Origin: an uncultured Clostridium sp.
GTDB lineage: Bacteria > Bacillota > Clostridia > Lachnospirales > Lachnospiraceae
Assembly (NCBI GenBank): GCA_900547035.1
Contig: URFM01000093.1
Span: 1 to 6,294 of the forward strand
Length of the DNA: 6,294 nucleotides
Reading direction: 5' to 3'
Shown: positions 1 through 5,173 of the stretch, piece by piece
How the letters are laid out: every line of letters begins with the position of its first letter
How positions within the stretch are numbered: position 1 is the stretch's first letter
Program-made: the position numbers and the translations under genes
The notes under the pieces: model-generated
What the model was told of the DNA's origin: nothing
Seen by the model: only the letters and a program-made list of their open reading frames with translations
The model's database searches: none

Positions 1-27
1 CTGAAATATTGAATTTTCAAGGTTCAG

Positions 28-44
28 CACACCATGTTGGTGTG
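28..44. other. Short perfect hairpin near the left edge
   Basis: CACACCA (28-34) and TGGTGTG (38-44) are exact reverse complements around a 3-base loop. No T-run follows, so this is not an intrinsic terminator by itself. It lies just upstream of the terminator at 64-91 and probably belongs to the 3' end or 3' untranslated region of the gene to the left, which is outside the window. I see no coding sequence in bases 1-63. Confidence 0.4.
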
Positions 45-63
45 GGAAGTTTAAGATGTTAAG

Positions 64-91
64 AAATGAGGAGCGGGGCCCCTCATTTTTT
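64..91 (+). terminator. Intrinsic (Rho-independent) terminator of the upstream unit
   Basis: AAATGAGG (64-71) pairs with CCTCATTT (81-88) around a G/C-rich loop, and the 3' arm runs directly into a T-run ending at 91. This is the standard stem plus U-tract form. It should end transcription entering from the left and so insulate the accessory array that begins about 35 bases later. Confidence 0.8.
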
Positions 92-127
92 CATGCAAAA
101 AAAATTAAAAAAATTTTATAAAAAGAT

Positions 128-160
128 AAAACCGAACCCCAACCTCCATCGTCTTATAAT
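128..160 (+). promoter_or_regulatory. ECF-sigma-type promoter, copy 1
   Basis: AAAACC (128-133), a 16-base spacer, then CGTC (150-153) running into TTATAATCAGAA. An A/T-rich tract lies upstream (about 97-127) and could act as an UP element. The same boxes at the same spacing recur at 1581 and 3897. Known ECF promoters of the Bacillus SigM/SigW/SigX class have a TGAAAC-like -35 and a CGTC or CGTA -10 about 16 bases apart, which this resembles. The -10 region also contains a perfect TATAAT (155-160), but no TTGACA-like box lies 17 bases upstream of it. The initiation point has not been determined. The element is 39 bases upstream of the membrane-protein start at 199. Confidence 0.7.
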
Positions 161-198
161 CAGAAGTCAATAAAAAACAAAAATAGGAGGATTTGAAA

Positions 199-639
199 AT
201 GAGTAGATACGCAAACAAAGTGGAGAAGATTGAGAGTGGAAACTGGGTTATGAAGAGTGCGGTTCTCCTCGGGGGATGGATTTTGGGGATGGTGGCCTTC
301 GGACTCCTTGGAACATTGGGAACAGCTGTGGGATTAGGATTCCTGGAGGCAGCCGCCGGAGCAGTCAGCGGAGTTCTGTTTGTAGCTTACCTGGTTTTAA
401 CCCTGGCCCTTTATACGGTAACCGGAATCTGGGGCTACATCGGACATCTGTTTAAGGAAGCGTTCCTTCTGCCCTGGAAGTTTACTCCCGTATTTGTATT
501 CGCGTGGATGTTTGTAGCAATCCAGGTTGCAATCGGCGGGACCCTTGCGGCGGTAGTGGAGCTGGCAGTGCTGTTCTGCCCGCCCCTGGTTATGCACCTG
601 GCAAAAAATTATTATCAGGCAAAATGTGTGCTGGCTTAA
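199..639 (+). CDS. Small polytopic membrane protein, copy 1 (unknown function)
   Basis: I do not recognise this 146-residue protein. A hydrophilic, charged N-terminus (residues 1-20, with NKVEKIESGNW) is followed by Gly/Ala-rich hydrophobic stretches at about 21-47, 52-82 and 96-127, suggesting three or four membrane segments. A short amphipathic loop (83-95, HLFKEAFLLPWKF) and a polar C-terminal tail (133-142, HLAKNYYQAK) complete it. No catalytic motif is visible. The ATG at 199 is chosen because AGGAGG (185-190) sits 8 bases upstream; the in-frame TTG at 193 is only 2 bases from that site. A near-identical copy lies at 1652-2092, differing at three residues (A21L, G38E and A51T, this copy first). 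The lipoprotein gene starts 77 bases downstream with no terminator between, so the two are probably co-transcribed from the promoter at 128. Confidence 0.85.
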   Translation: MSRYANKVEKIESGNWVMKSAVLLGGWILGMVAFGLLGTLGTAVGLGFLEAAAGAVSGVLFVAYLVLTLALYTVTGIWGYIGHLFKEAFLLPWKFTPVFVFAWMFVAIQVAIGGTLAAVVELAVLFCPPLVMHLAKNYYQAKCVLA

Positions 640-716
640 ATATAAAGTCAAAGGAACAGATCAATCAAATTATTATCAGAAACAAACAAATCATCAAAAA
701 AACGGAGGAAAATACA

Positions 717-1556
717 ATGAAGAAGAATTTCGTAAGAGCAATGGCGGCAGTGATGGCGGTACTGAGCATGACGGCATGTGGAACCCAGGAGGAACAAGCA
801 ACAGAAACGACATTAGAAGCAGTAGAAGATGAAATTATGGAAGATGAGGCAATAGAAGATGAGGCCATAGAAGATCAGATGGAACGGTCTGAAACAGAAG
901 AAGGAGCGGTAGACTATACGGAGCCGGAGCTTACAATCGAGAATATAGACCCTTACGAAGAAGGATTGTTTGAGCTTTTTGGACTGGATGAAAATGTACC
1001 TCGGCTTTCAGAAGAGTATGGCGCAGAATTTGTTTATGAAACCACAGAAGATTATCTTTGGACAGGCGGGGTAAAAAAGGCATTGTATATGCATGGAGCG
1101 TTACCGGTGGATTATATGAATGAAGTCATGGATTATGTATATGAACTACATCCCGATGGTATTAAGCTTTCAGGACAATATAAACTGGAATCTCCGATTG
1201 AGAAAGACAGACTGATCGCTAAGCCATGTGTCGTTTATCGGTTAGAAGACGGAACTTATGGGAAAGTAAGCTTTTCAGCAGGGTTCATAGAATTTTATAA
1301 CCTTCCGGCAGACCATAGAACGGATAGAATGAGCGTAACTCAGCTGGCCTCCGGAGAAGGTACGGCTGGTATACATCTAAAAGGATCTATGGGAGATTGG
1401 ATATGCCTGAACTATAGGTATGAAGATTGGCCGGATATGCCACTGTTAGAGGAAGTTGAAAAAGGAGATGTGTTTGATATTGAGTATGACTACGTGCCGG
1501 ACTTGTTTGAAGGCTATATACTCCCATATCAGGTTTATTCTTTTGAAAAGCAATGA
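717..1556 (+). CDS. Putative lipoprotein with acidic N-terminal tandem repeat (unknown function)
   Basis: A 279-residue exported protein with a lipoprotein signal: basic start (KKNFVR), hydrophobic core, then LSMTAC with the lipidated cysteine at residue 21. The mature protein should be anchored to the outer face of the cytoplasmic membrane. Residues 22-75 form a low-complexity, strongly acidic linker containing EDEIM, EDEAI, EDEAI, EDQM (residues 37-52). A folded region of about 200 residues follows, rich in Tyr and Asp/Glu, and I do not recognise its family. GGAGG (704-708) is 8 bases from the ATG. The frame is open further upstream through the membrane-protein gene, but the ribosome binding site and lipobox fix the start at 717. 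It is probably translated from the same transcript as the membrane protein. A second copy survives only as the stub at 2148-2195. Confidence 0.88.
   Translation: MKKNFVRAMAAVMAVLSMTACGTQEEQATETTLEAVEDEIMEDEAIEDEAIEDQMERSETEEGAVDYTEPELTIENIDPYEEGLFELFGLDENVPRLSEEYGAEFVYETTEDYLWTGGVKKALYMHGALPVDYMNEVMDYVYELHPDGIKLSGQYKLESPIEKDRLIAKPCVVYRLEDGTYGKVSFSAGFIEFYNLPADHRTDRMSVTQLASGEGTAGIHLKGSMGDWICLNYRYEDWPDMPLLEEVEKGDVFDIEYDYVPDLFEGYILPYQVYSFEKQ
825..881 (+). repeat. 15-base in-frame tandem repeat (EDEAI units)
   Basis: Consecutive 15-base units start at 825, 840 and 855, with a partial unit at 870-881, each beginning GAAGAT. They encode EDEIM, EDEAI, EDEAI and EDQM. Unit length is a multiple of three, so gain or loss of units would lengthen or shorten the acidic linker of the lipoprotein without a frameshift. 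Confidence 0.85.
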
Positions 1557-1580
1557 ATTTAGAAATTTTTTTAAAAAGAT

Positions 1581-1613
1581 AAAACCGATCGCTAATCTTC
1601 ATCGTCTTATAAT
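1581..1613 (+). promoter_or_regulatory. ECF-sigma-type promoter, copy 2
   Basis: AAAACC (1581-1586), 16 bases, CGTC (1603-1606), then TTATAATCAGAA. Both boxes match copy 1 exactly while the spacer differs at 5 of 16 positions. It begins only 24 bases after the lipoprotein stop codon, within an A/T-rich tract (1557-1580). It should drive the second membrane-protein gene from 1652 and possibly the genes after it, with read-through from the first promoter also possible because no convincing terminator precedes it. Confidence 0.7.
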
Positions 1614-1651
1614 CAGAAGCCAATAAAAAACAAAAATAGGAGGATTTGAAA

Positions 1652-2092
1652 ATGAGTAGATATGCAAACAAAGTGGAGAAGATTGAGAGCGGAAATTGGG
1701 TTATGAAGAGTCTGGTTCTTCTCGGAGGATGGATTTTGGGGATGGTGGCCTTCGGACTCCTTGAAACATTGGGAACAGCTGTGGGATTAGGATTCCTGGA
1801 GACAGCCGCCGGAGCAGTCAGCGGAGTTCTGTTTGTAGCTTATCTGGTTTTAACCCTGGCCCTTTATACGGTGACCGGAATCTGGGGTTACATCGGACAT
1901 CTGTTTAAGGAAGCGTTCCTTCTGCCCTGGAAGTTTACCCCCGTATTTGTATTCGCATGGATGTTTGTGGCAATCCAGGTTGCAATCGGCGGGACCCTTG
2001 CGGCGGTAGTGGAGCTGGCAGTGCTGTTCTGCCCGCCCCTGGTTATGCACCTGGCAAAAAATTATTATCAGGCAAAATGTGTGCTGGCTTAA
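1652..2092 (+). CDS. Small polytopic membrane protein, copy 2 (unknown function)
   Basis: Paralogue of the 199-639 gene, also 146 residues, with Leu21, Glu38 and Thr51 in place of Ala, Gly and Ala. The predicted topology is the same (three or four hydrophobic segments), except that Glu38 puts a charge into the first hydrophobic stretch, which could matter for helix packing or topology. The ATG at 1652 is preferred over the in-frame TTG at 1646 because the AGGAGG site (1638-1643) lies 8 bases from the ATG. Of about 15 nucleotide differences between the copies, about 11 are silent, which suggests that both proteins have been kept under selection or that gene conversion has homogenised them. Downstream are the lipoprotein stub and then the transglutaminase-like gene. 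Function is unknown. Confidence 0.85.
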   Translation: MSRYANKVEKIESGNWVMKSLVLLGGWILGMVAFGLLETLGTAVGLGFLETAAGAVSGVLFVAYLVLTLALYTVTGIWGYIGHLFKEAFLLPWKFTPVFVFAWMFVAIQVAIGGTLAAVVELAVLFCPPLVMHLAKNYYQAKCVLA

Positions 2093-2147
2093 ATATAAAG
2101 TCAAAGGAACAGATCAATCAAATTATTAAAAAACGGAGGAAAATATA

Positions 2148-2195
2148 ATGAAGAAGAATTTCGTAAGAGCAATGGCGAATCTGATGGGAATGTAA
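2148..2195 (+). pseudogene. Lipoprotein gene remnant, a 15-codon stub
   Basis: The ribosome binding site and first 10 codons match the lipoprotein gene at 717 (MKKNFVRAMA), then the sequence diverges and reaches a TAA at 2193-2195, giving a 15-residue peptide that ends NLMGM. The signal peptide core, lipobox and the whole mature domain are missing. It is most simply the breakpoint of a deletion or replacement that removed the second lipoprotein copy. Because its GGAGG site is intact, the stub may still be translated and could act as a leader peptide for the gene at 2274, which starts 78 bases after its stop. Confidence 0.75.
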
Positions 2196-2212
2196 ATGCA
2201 GTTTGCATGATA

Positions 2213-2237
2213 AGATTTCCGAATCTGCTGTAGATTC
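2213..2237. other. Overlapping, mutually exclusive short hairpins
   Basis: AGATT (2213-2217) can pair with AATCT (2222-2226), and GAATCT (2221-2226) can instead pair with AGATTC (2232-2237). The middle segment is shared, so only one stem can form. They sit between the stub peptide and the ribosome binding site (AGGAG, 2261-2265) of the next gene. The stems are only 5 and 6 pairs, so this may be chance. Confidence 0.3.
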
Positions 2238-2273
2238 AAAAAGAAGCTGCTGCAAGCGAAAGGAGAAAGACGT

Positions 2274-3179
2274 ATGAAAGGAAAACAGACAATGGTCTTT
2301 GCCCTGGCCGCTGCGATGGCCTTGGGAAGTACGATGAGCGCATTTGCAGGCCAGTGGATGAAAGACGACGTCGGTTATTGGTGGCAGGAGGATGATGGTT
2401 CTTATCCGGTGGATACGATGAAGTGGATTGACGCCGATGGAGATACGGTTTCGGAAGGTTATTATTTTGATGAGAACGGATATGTCTACGACTGTATGTC
2501 TCGGGGACCGAATATGACGCTTGAAGAGTATATGAACGCTCAAATGCCAAGGACATCTGCGGAGACAACCCATCACGGCGAGGGTTATGACCCTGCTCAT
2601 CCGTTAGCGGGCAAAGTAGATGAATGGAATTTGAGACTGGTTGAAACCGATTGGGACAACAGAATTATGGGTACAGTGGATACTATAGCGAGCTGGAATG
2701 TGCATGCCATGCTTACGGGACAGATGGATCAATATTTTGCTGCTCCTGTTGGTGAGTGGATTAATCCGGAAACAGGAACGCGGGTATATACCGAACAGGA
2801 AGACTATGACAATGCCCGAAAAAACGAGCAGGCGGTATATGAGTGGTTCTGTAATTGGCTGAATACCATGGACTTTGAAAATATGACAGAGATGGAAAAG
2901 GCCCTGGAAATCCAGAAGGTGCTCAGACAGGCTCACTGGGAAATGGTAAATGATGGAATGGACTGTTATTACCACATCCTGGTCGATTATCATGGCGTCT
3001 GCACAGAGTTTGCGATGACTGCATGTTCCCTAGCCCGGGCATTAGGATTAAAAAGCGGGGTCAACGGAACGGGAAACCACACCGTATATTATATCCAGGT
3101 AGATGGAAAAGGATATTTTGGAAGTAATGAAATCTTAAATCTCGATGTACCTACACCAGACTATGTATATTTCCATTAA
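2274..3179 (+). CDS. Secreted cell-wall-binding-repeat protein with transglutaminase-like domain
   Basis: A 301-residue protein with three parts. Residues 1-25 are a Sec signal peptide ending SAFA, with cleavage before Gly26. Residues 26-72 form a choline-binding/cell-wall-binding type repeat (GYWWQEDDGSYP, then KWID and GYYFDENGY), expected to hold the protein on the wall. The C-terminal part resembles the transglutaminase/protease core: GVCTEFA places a candidate nucleophile at Cys243, followed by the typical ALGL helix end, a candidate His269 (NHTVYYIQVDGKGYF), and Asn285 or Asp291 as the possible third residue. Family members cross-link or cleave amide bonds, but the third residue is not in a canonical context, and the chain stops soon after (DYVYFH), so activity is uncertain. 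AGGAG (2261-2265) lies 8 bases before the ATG. It follows the lipoprotein stub, as if it had replaced the second lipoprotein. Function and substrate are unknown. Confidence 0.82.
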   Translation: MKGKQTMVFALAAAMALGSTMSAFAGQWMKDDVGYWWQEDDGSYPVDTMKWIDADGDTVSEGYYFDENGYVYDCMSRGPNMTLEEYMNAQMPRTSAETTHHGEGYDPAHPLAGKVDEWNLRLVETDWDNRIMGTVDTIASWNVHAMLTGQMDQYFAAPVGEWINPETGTRVYTEQEDYDNARKNEQAVYEWFCNWLNTMDFENMTEMEKALEIQKVLRQAHWEMVNDGMDCYYHILVDYHGVCTEFAMTACSLARALGLKSGVNGTGNHTVYYIQVDGKGYFGSNEILNLDVPTPDYVYFH

Positions 3180-3232
3180 ATCAAGTCCGGTATTCATAGA
3201 AACAATATTAAATTTTGGAAGGAGTTATAATT

Positions 3233-3868
3233 ATGAGAAACAAAAAACTTATGACAACTATTCTGGCAGGCGTTATGATTTCCGCATTTTCAATTCCCGC
3301 TTATGCGGGTTCCTGGCAGTCTGATTCTACCGGCTGGTGGTGGCAGAACGATGACGGTTCCTACCCGGCCAATTCCTGGCAGTGGCTGGACGGAAACAGC
3401 GATGGAACAGCGGAATGCTATTATTTTGACGGAACCGGCTATATACTTGCAAATACCACAACACCGGACGGATATTCCGTAGACGGAACTGGCGCGTGGA
3501 TCGTAAATGGCGTGGTACAGACGCAGACGGCAGATACACAGACCGGGCAGACAGCAGAAAATGAAGCACAAAACAGCGTTTATACCGATGATTACAGCGG
3601 GACCTATGCGGTGCCCTATTTTGAAATGGACGGCAGTAAGACGTATCATGATGTGATTATTACTTACGATACGGGAAGCAATTCCATTTTTTACAATGAT
3701 CCGGCCGCCGGATATATGGCTACCTATACATACTTTGGGGCCGGACTGAACGGATGGACGTCCTTTGAATTGGTAAGTACAGAGGAAAAGTCTTCTATTT
3801 TCTTTTCTGCCCCTGGTGTGATGGAAGCCTATGGATGGGATGATTTTGAGAGTGTGCAAAGAAAATAA
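3233..3868 (+). CDS. Secreted cell-wall-binding-repeat protein with an unrecognised C-terminal domain
   Basis: A 211-residue exported protein. Residues 1-25 are a Sec signal peptide ending PAYA, with cleavage before Gly26. Residues 26-72 form a cell-wall-binding repeat (GWWWQNDDGSYP, SWQWLDGN, AECYYFDGTGY), with a degenerate second unit at about 76-97 (GAWIVNG). A Thr/Gln/Glu-rich linker covers about 98-118. Residues 120-211 make a compact Tyr-rich, probably beta-rich domain (DDYSGTY, TYHDVIITYD, LNGWTSFE, FFSAPGVMEAYGWDDF) that I cannot assign. The same domain is present in the truncated copy at 4694-5173. The ATG at 3233 is chosen over the in-frame TTG at 3215 because AAGGAG (3219-3224) is 8 bases upstream. 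It lies 53 bases after the transglutaminase-like gene with no promoter or terminator visible between, so the two are probably co-transcribed. Confidence 0.85.
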   Translation: MRNKKLMTTILAGVMISAFSIPAYAGSWQSDSTGWWWQNDDGSYPANSWQWLDGNSDGTAECYYFDGTGYILANTTTPDGYSVDGTGAWIVNGVVQTQTADTQTGQTAENEAQNSVYTDDYSGTYAVPYFEMDGSKTYHDVIITYDTGSNSIFYNDPAAGYMATYTYFGAGLNGWTSFELVSTEEKSSIFFSAPGVMEAYGWDDFESVQRK

Positions 3869-3896
3869 CTTAAATTTGAAAAAAATTTAAAAATAT

Positions 3897-3929
3897 AAAA
3901 CCGATGAACTTCGCAGATCGTCTTATAAT
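3897..3929 (+). promoter_or_regulatory. ECF-sigma-type promoter, copy 3
   Basis: AAAACC (3897-3902), 16 bases, CGTC (3919-3922), then TTATAATCAGAA, with an A/T-rich tract upstream (3869-3896). The spacer is unlike that of copies 1 and 2, and the gene downstream is unrelated to the duplicated membrane protein. This is the strongest argument that the boxes themselves are functional. The following leader also keeps a CAAT and an A-rich stretch before the ribosome binding site. Confidence 0.7.
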
Positions 3930-3967
3930 CAGAAACCAATCAAAATAAAAAAATGGAGGAAATGAAG

Positions 3968-4684
3968 ATGAAGAAAAATATGATGATGGCAGCAGCAGGT
4001 GCAATGATGATGACGGCAGCGATGAGTTTTCCGGTTTATGCGTCCCAGGGACAGGAGGAGCTGCTTCAGGTGATGGATCGCTATCAGCAGGAAGAGTACC
4101 AGGCCTATCTGAACGCGGCAGAGGCCGTTGATGTGGGAGATTACTATGAAATTCAGGCAATGCTCTGCGTTCCGGTAACCTTTGACTACGATCCCCTTGC
4201 GGGAAAAAGGGACGGCGATGTGATTTCTTATTCCATCAGCGATCTGGACGATTCTACAGCGGAGGCCGTGGTTCGGGAGGAGGAACAGATCACGAATTAC
4301 TTTGACTATATGCTGGGTAGGATTACGGAGGATCAGCTGGACCGGCAGGTGGAGCTGGTGGCCTATGGTGATTGGGATTACCGCAGCAATTATTTCCCGA
4401 CCGAAGGCAAGTGGCATCTGGTTGGTTCCAGTGATTGGGAGCCGGCCAAAGAGATCTTTAACGGAACTTTGAGGCTGAAGAAGGACGCCGGAATCCATGT
4501 GCTGAAGGATGATTTTACCGTTGATCATACCGAAATATCGGCAGAGGAACTGATCGGACAGTACGCTGAGTATGGTATGGATGATTCGCTGGACATCTTT
4601 GAAAAAGCATATTTCTGTGATTTCACCCTGGAACTGAATGAGGAAGGCGAGATTGTGGATTTGACAGAGAATTGGAAGTGCTGA
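3968..4684 (+). CDS. Secreted protein of unknown function with Met-rich signal peptide
   Basis: I do not recognise this 238-residue protein. Residues 1-25 look like a Sec signal peptide (cleavage after VYA, before Ser26), unusual for having eight methionines in 25 residues. The mature part is acidic and mostly polar: a Glu/Gln-rich helical start (QEELLQVMDRYQQEEYQAY, 29-47), then mixed alpha/beta sequence with no cell-wall-binding repeat, lipobox or obvious active site. It ends with a Cys (NWKC), and others occur at residues 67 (AMLC) and 215 (YFC). Three in-frame ATGs are possible (3953, 3962 and 3968); 3968 is preferred because GGAGGA (3955-3960) lies 7 bases before it. The ECF-like promoter at 3897 is its own. 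Ten bases after its stop the truncated paralogue begins, so that segment could be transcribed with it. Confidence 0.8.
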   Translation: MKKNMMMAAAGAMMMTAAMSFPVYASQGQEELLQVMDRYQQEEYQAYLNAAEAVDVGDYYEIQAMLCVPVTFDYDPLAGKRDGDVISYSISDLDDSTAEAVVREEEQITNYFDYMLGRITEDQLDRQVELVAYGDWDYRSNYFPTEGKWHLVGSSDWEPAKEIFNGTLRLKKDAGIHVLKDDFTVDHTEISAEELIGQYAEYGMDDSLDIFEKAYFCDFTLELNEEGEIVDLTENWKC

Positions 4685-4693
4685 TCAGTATAG

Positions 4694-5173
4694 AGTTCCT
4701 GGCAGTGGCTGGACGGAAATCAAGATGGAGTGGCAGAGTGCTATTATTTTGATGAAAACGGCTATATGGCGGCGGGCACAACTTTACCGGACGGCAGCAA
4801 TGTGAACCACTGGGGGGCATGGAATATCAACGGTACGGTCATTACCCGTTCAGTGCCTGTGGATATGGGAGAGGACAGTCAGAATTATGCCGATGATTTC
4901 AGCGGAACCTATCAGGTGCCCTTCTATGAATCGGCAGATGACGTCACCTACCATACCGTTGTTCTGACCTACGACCCGGAAGCGGAACGGATTCACTACA
5001 GCGATCTGAATACCGGGTACACGGAAACCTACGTCTATTTTACAGTCGGCATGAACGGGTGGATCAGCTTCCGGCCGGAACACGATGAGGAACAGGGGGC
5101 TATGCTCTTCTCCAGCCCTGGTATTATGCAGGTTTACTGCTGGGATCGCTTCAGCGGCGTACGCCGGAGCTGA
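4694..5173 (+). pseudogene. 5'-truncated paralogue of the 3233-3868 gene
   Basis: Translation from 4694 starts SSWQWLDGN and aligns with residues 47-211 of the 3233 gene to the last codons (RFSGVRRS against DFESVQRK). The cell-wall-binding tail (AECYYFDENGY), GAWNING, SGTYQVP, TYHTVVLTYD, NGWISF and SSPGIMQVYCWD are all recognisable. It lacks the signal peptide and the first half of the repeat. An in-frame TAG at 4691-4693 lies directly before the homologous part, so translation cannot enter from upstream in this frame. The first usable codon, GTG at 4730, lies inside the repeat with no spaced ribosome binding site. The remaining 160 codons are open and well conserved, which means either recent truncation or maintenance as a silent donor for recombination with the 3233 gene. 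Some translation from an internal start cannot be excluded. Confidence 0.8.

Larger units (their letters stand above)
120..746 (+). repeat. Tandem duplication unit, copy 1
   Basis: This segment is repeated at 1573-2177, at an offset of 1453 bases up to position 675 and 1431 bases afterwards because of a 22-base indel in the untranslated gap. It covers the ECF-like promoter, the whole membrane-protein gene, the intergenic leader, and the ribosome binding site plus first 10 codons of the lipoprotein gene. Within the membrane-protein coding region I count about 15 differences in 441 bases. Confidence 0.9.
1573..2177 (+). repeat. Tandem duplication unit, copy 2 (truncated in the lipoprotein gene)
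   Basis: Second copy of the unit at 120-746. It matches through the promoter, membrane-protein gene, intergenic gap (with 22 bases fewer) and the first 10 lipoprotein codons, then similarity ends abruptly after ATGGCG at 2172-2177. The stretch 1970-2128 is identical, base for base, to 517-675. Confidence 0.9.

Noticed and set aside
1..60. Possible end of an rRNA or tRNA operon spacer
   Set aside because: The A/T-rich sequence and hairpin are vaguely reminiscent of rRNA spacer regions, but no mature rRNA or tRNA motif can be identified in so short a stretch.
504..716. Upstream extension of the lipoprotein frame through the end of the membrane-protein gene
   Set aside because: The frame is open, but the residues are an out-of-frame reading of the membrane-protein gene. 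The lipobox and ribosome binding site fix the start at 717, and copy 2 loses this frame through a 22-base indel.
1557..1580. Terminator between the lipoprotein and the second membrane-protein gene
   Set aside because: There is a T-run but only a very weak A/T stem before it; the tract is better explained as the A/T-rich region upstream of the promoter.
120..2177. Insertion sequence or transposon as the source of the duplication
   Set aside because: No transposase frame, terminal inverted repeats or target-site duplication is visible; unequal recombination explains the repeat without one.
2118..2993. Minus-strand open frames opposite the transglutaminase-like gene
   Set aside because: Antisense readings of a gene with recognisable domains; no start signals or domain content of their own.
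3290..4528. Long open frames on the minus strand (3290-3859 and 3929-4528)
   Set aside because: They lie exactly opposite well-supported genes with signal peptides and ribosome binding sites, have His/Arg/Ser/Ile-rich compositions typical of antisense readings, and lack plausible ribosome binding sites.
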